From Phoenix dactylifera (lineage: Eukaryota; Streptophyta; Magnoliopsida; Arecales; Arecaceae): DNA of 64,000 bases. Positions 10,333 to 21,699 of this stretch are shown here, piece by piece; the first letter of the stretch is position 1; every line of letters starts with the position of its first letter. The DNA lies in contig NC_052399.1 in the NCBI RefSeq assembly GCF_009389715.1, positions 14,387,646-14,451,645 of the forward strand, written 5' to 3'. The notes beneath the pieces were generated by a model. The model did no database searches. It was not told the DNA's origin and was given only the letters and a program-made list of their open reading frames with translations. Both the position numbers and the translations under genes were made by a program.

Positions 10333-11900
10333 ATCTCGAAGATTTGTCTAAAGTTTTATCATATCTTTAAAAAAAGACTGGCCTGTTAAGATGACGACAG
10401 AGTTAACTGGATCTGGTAGCAAAAGAAAGGAAATCTGATATGCCTTGATATTGTACAATGTTTGTTGTTTTTAGCTCTTAGTCTCCGTGCGACAATTTTA
10501 CTCTTAGAACTGCTCACCGCGTCACAAGATTTGTAGCAGTTTAATTGAAAGAGCTTCCTTGAGTAGATACCGGAAGAATTCAGTTTTTTACTGCTGTTTA
10601 ACATGTTCGATGACGTATAAAGAATAGAGATCCTGCATGCATGATAGGCGCCTTTTGTCAGTTCAAGATGTGCCAGTATAATTCAAGGCTGTTGTTAATT
10701 TAATACTCTCCATGATTTGCTTGTCTTTTATCATTGGTCATTGGTGCTTCCCTGCACATGCTTCAAGTTCAAGGCTGCCTCACCTTTGGAGGTGTGAGGG
10801 GAAATGTTTTTTTCGGTTGTTAACTGCCGGACATGTGTTCTTGTCACTCCACTGGAAGAATAAAGAAGTGCCTCTTTCATGGCTGAGAAAAACTTCTGCA
10901 TTTTTCTTTTGTGTTTCCTCCAGTAGCACTTATTTCTTGTGGTTGTTACATGCATTTGTAGAATGTTTGAGTTCCCCTATCTGAGGTTTGAGTATTTCCT
11001 GATAGCATCAAGGTACCCTCTTAATTTTTTTGGGTTTTTGTTCTATAAGTTCCACACTCTTAAGATTGAAGTCACTACATTTTTCATAACAGGTTGTTTC
11101 CAGCTTAGTGGATGCAGATGTTACTACTAGGATTTCATGCATCTGAAGTGTTATATCATGTCAGATCTTTATTTTTGCAAGGATCCATATCTTTGTTTAC
11201 CAATTTTTATAATGATATCTAATGGCATACTAATGTGTGTATGCATGTCTAGATTCTCAGCTTTGACGCAAATGTTGCAAGTTATTCAATACAATCCATA
11301 GTATGTATCTGCATGTTTAGATTCTCAGCTTTGATGCAAAAGTTGCAAGTTATTCAATACAATCCATAGGATAGTTGCTGAGGTTGCATTACTATCTTGG
11401 AACACAAAATATGCAACTTGATATTTGGGGGAACAAATCTGTCACATTTTTATATACCTCTTGCTGCTAGTTACTGAGCCGTAGTCAGAAGATAGTGAGT
11501 CATGCTTTGTGGAGTTTTTTTCCACTTCAGTTGCTGTTAACCCCTTGTAACTTTAACTTAGTAGGTGATTTTCCTGTAGTTGTCATCAGCAACTACTCGG
11601 ATGCTATGAGAAGACATGTCTCCACATATGCAAGTAAGGTTCTTAAACAGACATACCTGTCATATTATTATTAGTCATAGTTGGAAGTTTGCTTTACAAA
11701 GTAACTGTTCTTTGGATCATGTCACACCACGTATAAGCGACTGCTGAATATTGTTCTTTCTCTTGCTCATACATTGATGTTATTGCTGATAACAAACCAT
11801 AGAAGCCTTGGCAACTAGGCTGATGGTCTCTAAAGATGATGCATATTGATCACTTGTCATCTTCTTAATGCAGTTGAAATCTGTTGCAAGCATTGATTAT
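10333..11900. other. Duplicated ORF-poor stretch, no gene recognised
   Basis: T-rich, intron-like sequence shared with copy B. At 11250-11370 there is a tandem duplication of about 80 bp (GATTCTCAGCTTTGACGCAA and the following AGTTATTCAATACAATCCAT). The same tandem duplication occurs in copy B near 27510-27650, so it predates the segmental duplication. No conserved reading frame is visible. Confidence 0.6.
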
Positions 11901-11902
11901 GT

Positions 11903-12097
11903 TCAAATCAAAGTAATAAATATTGTAAAGGTTTGATATTTGAAAATAATTACCCTTGCTTGTGTCCCATCCGTTTGCTGTTGAGGTTGGCATAACTCGA
12001 GATGAATCGGTACATTTGAGTTCTCAGTCATAGTAAACCCATATGGAAAAATTGTCTCCTTACTAGCTCCTCCATTTAACTCATTTGTTGCATGCAC
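11903..12097 (-). pseudogene. Orphan last exon of the MADS-box gene (copy A)
   Basis: The minus strand from 12097 reads the MADS C-terminal exon: HATNELNGGASKETIFPYG, then [21 protein letters not shown]. It is preceded by the same TTGCAG acceptor as exon 7 at 30963. Compared with copy B, 14 nt are missing just before the stop, between two AGGG repeats. The last residues and stop are therefore lost, and the frame runs on to 11903. No other MADS exon exists to its right before the DRP4 gene at 21700. It is a relic that cannot be a functional gene. Confidence 0.85.
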
Positions 12098-12275
12098 CTG
12101 CAATGCAAATTCCATGCATAGCATGTTATAATAATAATCCATTTTTTTCATGGATTGAACAGGATCTTAAATGTCATTGCCCTGGGGCGTGCTGGCTAGT
12201 GGCTAGCATATTACATGCTGTGTTGATCCACATGTCATGCGCCAGAACAAAAAAATATTAAGAAAGGACTTAAAA

Positions 12276-15110
12276 TGCTATGATCTTCTAGAAGTATATG
12301 GAGAATTGAAGCTATGATCTTGTAAGAACCTTTCTGCTCATTTGGTTTGAGTTTGTGACATGGCCGTGATTATTGGGATTCTCTTAAGATGGCTAGAGGC
12401 ACTGAAATCTATAGTTTAGATTGCAAGAAATGCACTGCATCTTTTATTTTTTGAGTTGGTTATATGTCATACTTATCTTAAAAATTCCTTTGTCCTTTCT
12501 AGGGCTCTTTAATATGTGTCAATATCTCATGGCTTGGGGCCATTACAAGTTTTTCCATGGAATAGGATGCGCCACCATCCCAGTCAGTCCCAATACTTGG
12601 GATGGTGCCTCATCGGAATGTCCCGTACTAATGTATCACTGGATGGTTTGGTTACTGGACTATCCTGCATTTATTCATCCAGTCACTCTCAGATATTCTG
12701 TTAATGATCAAAGTTATTTTACTTAGCATATTATTATAAATAATTTTACTATTATGTTGACCCCTTTTTTACTGTATTTAGATAGTTAGACACCCTTGTT
12801 TTCTCTGTTGAGTAGCTACTGATGCCTTGAGTTTGTGTTTCCTTGATTTGTTTGCATATGTTGGATTTTAAATTGTCGCCTCAATTTTAATGGTTGACCT
12901 TTTATGTTGATCTTTTAATAAGATATTTGACGTGGAGTTTTTTATGAATATGTTTATGGTCCGCAGGTATTATAGATTATGATGGTACTGATATTTTTGC
13001 TTTCTTGGCAGTCAGGGAAGTTGCATTATATCAGGTTCGAGATAGATTATACATTTTCAAACAACCTGACTGATGGTAAATTAGATGATGCCATGATATT
13101 GTTGGTCAGCTGTTTCCCTACTTCACTGTGTGATTTGCTTACTCTTTTAGATGATTCTTTTTGCAATTGATGTCAGTGGATAATGTTGTTAACTCCCCCC
13201 CCACCCCCCCCCCCCCCCCCCACCCCCCCCCCCCCCCCCCAAAAGAAAAAAAAAATCTGGTCTGGATTGTGGCAGCATTTGGTCTACCCACCCTTGCATC
13301 TCTAAAATTTGCCATGATCTGTTTTCGCCCCTTTAAAAATCTGGTAGGAATCTTGTACTTAACAAGTTAGTCTGTAACCGCTCGCTCTTTGCCTCCTAAA
13401 ATTTGGGATTATCAGTTATTATGTAAGATTAAATGAATTAATGGATTTCAAGGTCTATTTTTGCATTTGTTTCTTTTTTTCCTTTTCTTAACACCTAAGC
13501 AGAACCTATCTTAAATTAAGATGGAGGTACTGTTGGAAAGCTAATACCTAAATTACGGGTGCCTTATCATCTATGCTGTACTTGCTTCACGGCTAAATAA
13601 TTTCTAGAAAAAGCACTAGCCAACTACACCGTCTTGTATTGGAGATCCAATTTTTCATACTTTAGTGGCATGATCTGTATCCAGAAAGGAGTTTATAGAA
13701 GTAGTCTTTTTTGGACTGACAAAGATATCTTAATATATTATAACGGAAACTCTTCCATTTCGGCTCCACTTATTTCAATATTTTCTTGATACTGAGTCTC
13801 ATTGTACACACTTTTTCTCGATATCATTGGACTAATATCTTAGTCTAGGTAGATATGGTTTCCTTTTTCATTGGGCACTCTCTTTCTCTTGTTAAAAAAA
13901 ACACTCTTGATTGGCTGATGCCATGTGTGGTTTACCTTTCCAAAGGATTCGCTCTTTCAAAGAGGAAAAAAAATTCCTTGCTTTATTTGCTAGAGGTCTT
14001 GGATTTCATCTTTACCATTACCCTTGATCTTCACAATCACTTCTGTAGCAGGTGCAAAGGTGACTTTGGAGTTTTTTTGCCGGTTTCTGACACCTGATTA
14101 GTCTCAGTAACAATGTATGGTTTCACATACTTATGTTACTTCTCTTCGAGAGGTTATGTCTATACAAATGAACCAAATTGCTTTGAAGTAACTTTTTAGT
14201 ACTCTATTCTAGTCACCCCCTCGCAACCTCTGCCACTGGGAAGTAAAGTTTTCAATTTACAGCTTTGTCTTTGGTAACTAGTTCATTTTGTTTGACTTTA
14301 GTCTCTATTACATGTAGCCTTTAAAGTTTGTAGTTCTTGAAACTTTTTTGTCGCCAAAGACCTAATTCTGGTAAAGTAGTCTATGTAATTTTGTAGTATA
14401 TCTAGCTTTTATGATCCAAATCTGATGATGCTAATCGAATTTCTTTCTAGAACATGACTATTTCTGCATGTTAGGCTACTGATGACTTTGCTGCTTTGCC
14501 TTTCATATTCTTCCAAATATTAATGATGCTTGCTTGCAGGTCACAGCAAAGTTCAACCTTTAAGGAGAGCTCCTTCTTTACAATCTTAGTTGGCGATTGG
14601 AGTCTTACCATGATACTTTTTGTGTTTTAGACTCTATTTACTTTTAGCTTGGTTACTTTCTTGTAATCATGATTCATATAAATTCTAATAGGTTGAAGCA
14701 GCTAACATCTTGCTACAAGATATAGGTAATTGAAATTATTAAATATTGTACGAATCATCTAATTCATTTCATTGAAATGTAAATGACATTAATTTTTGTC
14801 TCGTAGGATACTCTAAGATGGCTAGAGAGAACTAAATGTACAACCTTTGAAAGTATTTATATGCTTGGTTCCGTTGAAGCAATTACATGCGGAACTTGTT
14901 TGGTCACTTTGTATTGGGTTTTCTAGGATGAACTTCAGGCAGACAATTAAGTTTCTTGTCCTGTGAGAATTGACCTTTTGTTTTTTTGGTTTTCGCTTGT
15001 AGTCACATGGCATTTGAATTTTCTTGCAGGGACTTATAAAATGGATAGAGGCTCTTTAAGCTATGAGCTAATTTGCAGCACAAGTAGTTCTCATGTCTTT
15101 TGATCTTTCC
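12276..15110. other. Intergenic stretch, no gene recognised
   Basis: AT-rich, with short frames only. Three similar short motifs, AAGATGGCTAGAG or AAAATGGATAGAG, occur at 12386, 14815 and 15038. Two of them follow possible acceptor sites (TCTCGTAG at 14800 and TTCTTGCAG at 15029). They could be diverged copies of one small exon, but no protein can be assembled. A long poly-C tract lies at 13193-13240. Confidence 0.5.
13193..13240 (+). repeat. Poly-C tract
   Basis: About 48 bases of C interrupted by two or three A. Tracts like this are error-prone in sequencing and assembly, so the exact length is unreliable. Confidence 0.9.
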
Positions 15111-15119
15111 TTCTAGGAT

Positions 15120-16520
15120 ATTCTCTCGCAGATATTCTTTTGATTATCTAAGTCCTTTTCACCATCATCTTGATTTGTCTTTCTTGTTTTTGGCATGATA
15201 GAAATGTTTTTTTTCTTCTTTGTAGAGTTGCAACTGTGGTTGTTGAAAGGGGGATTTCTTATTTGAGGTCTACATATGTTGAATTTTTATCTTGTCTTTT
15301 TTAGTAACGGATTTGTTGGAGCCAGGGTCAGCGGAACCGGACGTTCCGGTTGTATCGAGCTGACCCAACGGCGGACTGGAACAGTTCCGGCAACGGAAAC
15401 GAAACCCATTGCTGGAGGGGGAGAAGGAGAAGGAAAGAGAAGAAAAAAGAGCTTGCGGGGGAGGGAGAGGGAGACCGATGGAGGGCCAGCTCTCGGGCAG
15501 CAGACGGAGGCCGCAGTCGTTCCCCTATTTCGTTTGCCGACTCCACTTAAAAGTTTTGAAATTTTTTAGCGGCCGGGTCCTTGTTTCAAACAAAATAGGG
15601 GAACGGTCGCGGCCTCCGCCTGTTTTCCGAGAGCCGGCCTTCGCTACCATGCGCCGGCTTCCCTCCGTTTTTCCTCTTCTTCCTTTTACTCTCTGCTATT
15701 CGCTCTCTCTCCCGCCTCCTTTACTGTTTCAGTATAGGCCCGACACGGCACGGTGCGGGCCCGTACCGAACCATGCCGCCGGGCAACCGGTCCGGTCCCT
15801 AGTACCCATATAGTAGACCATGATTAGAGCAATCTTTTTGCAGGGTCTCTTTTAGCAGTGTGTTTCTTTATTGATGTGTTTGAACTTATTTATTTTTTGG
15901 TCATCTTTCTTACTATATAATGGTTGATCTGTTGGAGCAAATTTTGGCAGAGCTTCTTTGGATTCTTTTGGTTCAAGTTGGGGTGGAATCTATAGATATT
16001 GTGGTAGAGAGGTATTATCTTGCTTTCTTAGCAGGGAAGTGGTTCGAGTCCAATGCTCATCGGATCATCTAACAGTTTGACACAATGTGAAGTGTGATGA
16101 TGTTTGATACACGTGAGCATAAAAGCTATGGACTACACTTTCACGTATCTCAAAATATGGCCCAAGGGTCCAAGCTGCATCAGAACATCAGATGGTCCAG
16201 TGAGGGGGTTGGGCCCTGTCATGTGGTATTGAAACCTAATTGCAGTGATTTCATTGTCTTAGGATGGTTCTGCAAGATTTGAATCTATGATCTGTTGTTG
16301 ATATTCTTTTGATGATCATAGTCATTTTCACTGTCATCTTGATCTGATTTTCATTCAATACATCACATCAGAAACACAAAAAGACTTTCATTCAATATTT
16401 GATTTTTTTGCCACTCTGCAAAGTCACAGCTGATGCTCGTGAGAGGAGATTTCCTATTTGTTGTTCTCACACTTGAATTTTGATCATCTTTTCTTTTATA
16501 GTAGCTAAGCTATTGGAGCA
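15120..16520. repeat. Diverged tandem duplication, offset about 1.17 kb
   Basis: The blocks at 15120-15320 and 16290-16520 share order and wording. Both have GATATTCTTTTGAT, CATCTTGAT, a TTTCTTATTTG or TTTCCTATTTG stretch, then TTGAATTTT and a GAGC-type TTGGAGC motif. A third partial copy of the last motif is at about 15895-15960. The foldback element 15340-15805 lies between them. No gene was recognised. Confidence 0.55.
15340..15805. mobile_element. GC-rich foldback (inverted-repeat) element
   Basis: The inner arms 15506-15536 and 15587-15617 are reverse complements at about 28 of 31 positions (GGAGGCCGC...GTTCCCCTATTT). They are separated by a 50-bp AT-richer loop. The similarity continues outward more weakly through the CTCTCGG and purine-rich/pyrimidine-rich stretches (about 15410-15500 against 15625-15720). 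The GC content stands out from its flanks. This fits a foldback/MITE-like insertion or an inverted duplication; no target-site duplication was identified. Open frames inside it are by-products of GC content. Confidence 0.6.
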
Positions 16521-17358
16521 ATTTCTTGGCAGTGCTGATTTTGCCCAGTGAAGATGGATATGGGATTTGTGCATGTATTTGGCGATCTCTATGGATTATG
16601 GAGGATAGTCTCTCTTTTTCTTTGCTGGCAGTTTGTATTTTTGTTTATGATATTCTTTTCGGAGGCACGATTAGTGGCAGTTTTCAAATCTCATGATCAA
16701 GTTTACCTCCAAGCAGAGATTATGGAGTATGATGGTATCTCTTTCACATGCCTTGCAGTTTGTTACTCTGTGATTTGTCGATATGTGATATATATGATTA
16801 AAAAAGTTGCAGAATCCCTTTCAACTTGCAAGAGTTGCATTCCTTTTTCTGTATCTTGGGACAAATTTGGTTGTTGATGAAAATGAAGTTTTGCAATGCA
16901 TAAGTTCTTGCAGAGAACTTTTGCTATTGTTATTACATGTATATACAGAATTCTGTTGTTGTTGTCTACATGTTTTCATGGGTCTTCGCTAGCCGAGCAA
17001 ATCTTTTTCTTTTTGGATCCATTTACTCTGCCCATTTTACTACGAAAACTTTTAGTATACATGTTCATATGTGTTGCTATTTCAAAATTTTCATGTAGTG
17101 CTAATTGTCTCTCTACTGTTATTCATCTATCATCATGGTTTGGCAAGTTAATTTCTCGGAGTGGTTTTAGAAGTTCTGGTCCCCGGTACCTACCTGGTTG
17201 GCTTGCCATTATGCTTCGTCTGCAAGTCAGCAGGAACCTACGAATAAATTGATGTCTAAAATGTTGCTGATTTCTGTGGTGGGGCATTGAGATGCACATT
17301 TGATAAATGAGTGTATAGGATTCAATGGTCGTTATTGGCCGCATTCCTCAAGTGGACA
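15806..17358. other. Intergenic stretch, no gene recognised
   Basis: AT-rich sequence with short open frames (for example 16548-16877 and 16896-17252). They have no recognisable motifs and look like chance frames. Confidence 0.5.
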
Positions 17359-17930
17359 TGTTTTTATTGAAGATTTAATTTTAAAAAAATATTTTTTTTA
17401 TTTTTATTTTTAGTTGTTTTAAATATTTTAAAATATTTTTTGTGAGATGTTTGTTTTTTTTTGGAAGGGTTGTGACTTTTTGGAAGAGAATATTGGTTTT
17501 TTAAAAGATATGGTATTTTTGAAATATTACATATTTTTGGAACTATTACATCTCTTCGGTCTTTTATAATTCAATTCATGCCATTAGTATTCATGCCATT
17601 AGTATTCTCTCTTTCGAAAGTTTTTTTCACTCTTTAACTTTTTATTTTTTATTTTATTTTATTTTATTTTATTTATTTAATGAGCATTTGAAGGAGTCGG
17701 TCGGATCAAGCCTTTCCAGTATTTGTTCTCGTTAGAGGAGGATCAAACTAAGCTGGGTGGTTGTATTTGGGGGATGAGATCATTGTAAATCTGTATTATA
17801 TTCTTAGGACTTTATATTACATATCTCGATCCGGACAAGTTTTTTTCAATTTTTTGAGTTTATTTCAGTGAATTATTTTTTTATAAAATAATGATATAGC
17901 AATTTTTAGGCAATAATTTTTTCGACCGTC
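17359..17930 (+). repeat. Copia 5' LTR
   Basis: Aligns with 20597-21205. Shared blocks are TTTAGTTGTTTTAAATATTT, TGTGACT...TGGAAGA, ACATCTCTTCGGTCTT, GAAGGAGTCGGTCGGATCAA and CTCGATCCGGACAAG. The outer boundaries are approximate. Confidence 0.75.
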
Positions 17931-18954
17931 TAAAAACATGACAATATAGGGATGCACACAGTTGATTGCATAAATAATATCACCTTACCTTCTCAAAGTG
18001 ATGCTATTATGTTTTGAATGATTAGAATCACAGCATTATTCTTTGGGATGTTTGGTATTTCTGATGGTCTATATCAATTGCTACTTCAGATTTCAGATGA
18101 TTCATAAATGACTTTGCTTTTTAAATATCAAGAATGACATAATATTTGATCTAGCTTGCTCTTAGAATTCTTCATGCACCCATGCAGAAGTGTTTTCTTG
18201 TGTGTTTGATTATCTATTGAATTACGTAGAAAGTATTTGAAATTACATAAGATTCTCTGTCATGTTAAAGTTGTATGGCTTTAATTCAATTGCATACGGC
18301 TAAATTTACTTTTAATTATATAGAATTAGAAAGCTATAATTTTTTTTCTTTCTTTTTACAAAAATCAGTTCTTATAGAATTTTATATTGCTCTAAAAAAT
18401 TGTGCAAATAGATATTTTGCAACTTTAAAAACTATACAGAATTTTCTGTAGATTTAAAATATTTGTAAATATTTTTTGCAACTTTATAGTATGTGCAGAA
18501 ATTTTATGTAGAATTCATGTAGAAAATTATTACAGATTTAAAATCCGTGCAGATTTTCTACGGCATTAAATTCTATGTAATCTATTTTCTGCCATGTTTA
18601 ATTTTTGTGCAGAATTTTCTACATTTTGAAAATCGATGCAGAAAACTTTTGTACTTTTAAAAATTGTGTAGAAATTACTGTTGTTTTAAAAAATATGTAT
18701 ATATTCAAAATATATATTGGCTTTGAAAGATATGCAGAAATTACAAAATTACATTAGTTGTTATATTTCTTAATGTAGTTATTTAATTTTATTGATATTA
18801 TTGATCTTTATTGCATTTATTTCAAAACCTAAAATCTAACTCAAAACCTTATGAACTAAAAGATGAATTAGCATATCTGGATTCGTCATAAATTCGTAAG
18901 ACAACTCAAAAAGAGTAATATTATAGATGGGGGACAAAATGGATCGTCATGCTC
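17931..18954. other. Copia internal debris, very AT-rich
   Basis: No coding remnant is recognisable. A loose repetition of short motifs such as TGCAGAAATT and TGTAGAAA is seen at 18380-18740, which looks like low-complexity expansion. Confidence 0.5.
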
Positions 18955-19860
18955 AAGATAGGGGACCATCCCGTTTCGGCCATGTAGGCTTCAACACCAA
19001 CCAGGCTAGACCTCAGACCCACTGAGAGTCGGTTCTATCTCGAACCTGACCGAAGGCCAAGCCGATCTCGGTCAGATCTCTTCACTGTTACGACCTGGAG
19101 CAGGCGCCTCTGGAGTCTAGAATGATGATGCGCCTCGGCCAAGTTCAGGGCGCCCTATATGATGACGCGCTTCGGCCCGAGCTCGGGGCGTTCTGCTGTT
19201 CAGACCTCAAAGTCAAAGAGGCTAAGCCGATCTTAGGGCCCGCCAAGCCGACCTCGTCAAACATATTATGGCCCCCAAGTCGGTCCAACCTCAACGCCTA
19301 CTGAGCCGACCTCATCGAATATTTGTTGTGGCCTCCCATGTCGGCACGACCTCAGCACCCTGCCAAGCAGGCAAGGCCGACTTTGGCCCCCGCCAAAGGT
19401 CGAGCTAATCTTGCCTAGTACATGCCACGGCCATGCCCTGTAGCAACCTCACCGCGCTATGCTTCGCTTGACGGCCACTCCAAGACACGTCAACAAAGGA
19501 CTACACTTTGCTGTCCCAGCTATGCCTGTTGACAAGGGCTATGTCCTGCAGCGCATGCTAGCCCTATACCGTGCGCAGGGACAACTCAATTCGTGTGCCT
19601 CAAGCAAGGCTTGTCTGCGCGCCATCTAGCCAACGCCATATCCTCCCATGATGAGGGCAGGCCATACTTCTATTACCTAGGCACCTCCTCGGGGATATAG
19701 CCTCCTCAAGTAATGCACAAAGGACTTTTGGCCGACAAATACTCCACGCTAACTTAAGCATCGGAGGTCCTTCACCGAAAACACTGGTAAGACTTTATGC
19801 AGGTACGCCGACGCATGAGAGGTGGCGTCCTTTCTCCGCCTCGATCAGCAACTCCCCCAA
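18955..19860. repeat. GC-rich block nested in the copia element
   Basis: A sharp change to GC-rich sequence with repeated GCCGACCTC, CCTCAACGCC and GGCCCCC motifs. It resembles LTR or leader sequence of plant gypsy elements and shares no open frame of note. It is probably a nested solo LTR or fragment; ends and duplications could not be fixed. Confidence 0.4.
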
Positions 19861-19919
19861 CTCCTCCAGCGTGGTCACCCTCGGGCCAAATTTGAACCAC
19901 AACAGTTATTTTCTTGGAA

Positions 19920-20054
19920 TTTGTCAAGTCTGGAAAATACTTGGCAGATCATTTAACCAAAGGTTTATCTAAGAGTGAAGTCATAAATTCATCAAGGGAG
20001 ATGGGGCTTAAGCCCACTATTTGGTCATCGACAATAGATACCCAATCTCTATGA
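19920..20054 (+). pseudogene. Copia polyprotein C-terminus (end of RNase H)
   Basis: The frame reads FVKSGKYLADHLTKGLSKSE followed by an MGLKP motif, ending at TGA 20052-20054. The LADxLTKGL...MGLKP tail is diagnostic of the C-terminus of plant copia polyproteins. Upstream of 19920 the frame is lost, so only about 44 residues remain. Confidence 0.8.
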
Positions 20055-20596
20055 TTGGAGATTTCATGAAGGAGGTTCAATGTGGTAGAAATGAAGCTGA
20101 TTGAGTAATCGTGTCAGAGCACATTTTTCAGAGTATATCTCCTCCAATCCCGATGATGAGTGCTCTTATCAGTGACAAAATTGTATTGGAAAGATTGAGT
20201 TATACTATTAATAAGTCCAAGATAGAAAATTTATAGAGTATTAGGTCACAAATACCTTTAGAAGACTTACCTATGTGAGAAATGGTGTACAGGCCGTGAC
20301 TCGAGGTTTCAGCTAATTCTAATAAACTTTTTTTGAAAAATCAAGGTACCAAGCGCAAGGCCTTTTAATGGTGCTAATCGCATAAAGACCCAATTGATCC
20401 ATACTGTGTATGTGATAAACAGAAGTCTGAATCAAAGGACTTAATTAAAGGTCTAATCTGCTATGGTTCTTTCAGGTAGATGCTATCAACACTAATTGAG
20501 GTTCAAGTTCATGGGACTACTCACCTGTTGCACAGTATAAGTTGCCTAGATATTTTACTATATGATTTTCAAAAAAATTAATTCTTTTGTGGAAGA

Positions 20597-21205
20597 TGGT
20601 TGGATTTTTAATTAAAAAAAATTAATTTCTTTTATCCCTTAACCTTTAGTTGTTTTAAATATTTTTAAATATTCTTTTATGACACGCCTCTTTCAGAAGA
20701 GCTGTGACTCTTCGGAAGAAAACGTTGGCTTTCGGAAAGATACGGTATTTTTCAAACATTACGTGTCTTCAATACCATCACATCTTTTCGGTCTTCTAAA
20801 TAAATTCTTCTGGGATTAATTCTAATCCAATCCAATCTCTCTCTTTTTCACTGTGACTCTATCTTTCAAGAGTTTTTCCACATAAAGAATTATTTCTACT
20901 CTTTAACTTTTTGGTTTCTATTTTTTTTCTTCTTTTTTTTTTGGGGATATATGAAGGAGTCGATCGGATCAAATCTCCTGAGTAATCGTCCTCGTTAGAG
21001 ATGGATCAGGCTGAGCCGGATTGTTGTACCTTGGGGACGAGATCGCTGTAAACCCGTACGTAAGGGGCGAAACACATTCTTAGGGTAGTGTATATCACAT
21101 TCTCGATCCAGACAAGCTCTTTTTAATTATCTAAATTTATTTTAATAAATTATTTTTTTATAAATTAAAAATATAGTAATTTTTAGCGAATAATTTTTTC
21201 AACGA
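20597..21205 (+). repeat. Copia 3' LTR
   Basis: Partner of the repeat at 17359-17930. It starts TGGTTGGATTTTT directly after a purine-rich tract. The end near 21205 is approximate and no clear target-site duplication is seen. Confidence 0.75.
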
Positions 21206-21699
21206 CCTCTAAGTCAGACCTATCACCTTCAGCTACCGGCCCTACCTCCCGCAGAGCTTCAGCTATCTCTTCCTTGCCTCCCAAGTTGGCTGTCTTCTTC
21301 TTTCCGTGGAGACCTGAATCAGCGGTCTCTTTCTTTCTATACTTTTTCGGGTACGAGGGCATCCTTCTGTTTCGTTTTCCAAATTTCTTGCGTAAAGCAA
21401 ACCCATTTACGATTCCATCCTCTAACTTTTCTTTATTTCGCTTCTCTCTTTTTAAAATTCCTTTACCGTGGCAACGCTAGTCTGCTTTTTTCATCACTCT
21501 TTCACAATAACCAGGCCACGTGTAACCCTCGTGCAAAATAGTAGTCACCTACATGTATATGTATATCCAACCATCGCCCATCCCCCCATTCCCCATGCAA
21601 CCGGCTACTAGTCTGCATTAGAGAGAACAGACTCCTGACTATTCCCTTCACAGCCTTGACTACTCTCCCTCTCGTCCTGCGTTCACTCTGAAACAGGAG
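21206..21699. other. Upstream region of DRP4 copy 1
   Basis: About 490 bp between the copia LTR and the DRP4 ATG. It is pyrimidine-rich with no obvious TATA box near the gene, and no clear similarity to the region before DRP4 copy 2. The copia insertion may have displaced the original promoter. Confidence 0.45.

Larger units (their letters stand above)
9217..12275. repeat. Segmental duplication, copy A
   Basis: Matches 25466-31145 in direct orientation with scattered substitutions and small indels. Homology starts at AGAGAGAAACAACCGAATCTT just right of the gypsy LTR and ends after AAGAAAGGACTTAAAA near 12275 (31145 in copy B). Copy A lacks a 2.55-kb block present in copy B (junction near 11430). 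It contains a promoter-like unit (9840-10330), a long ORF-poor stretch, and an orphan last exon of the MADS-box gene (11903-12097). Confidence 0.95.
17359..21205 (+). mobile_element. Decayed Ty1/copia element with two LTRs
   Basis: Two related but diverged long repeats flank about 2.7 kb. In front of the right repeat is TTTGTGGAAGA then TGGTTGGATTTTTAAT, resembling the polypurine tract plus LTR start (TGTTGGA) of plant copia elements. The internal region keeps only the C-terminal tail of the copia polyprotein (19920-20054) and its 3' leader. The rest is AT-rich debris plus a GC-rich block (18955-19860). LTR divergence is high, so the insertion is old. Its right end lies about 500 bp upstream of the DRP4 copy 1 start codon. 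Confidence 0.75.
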
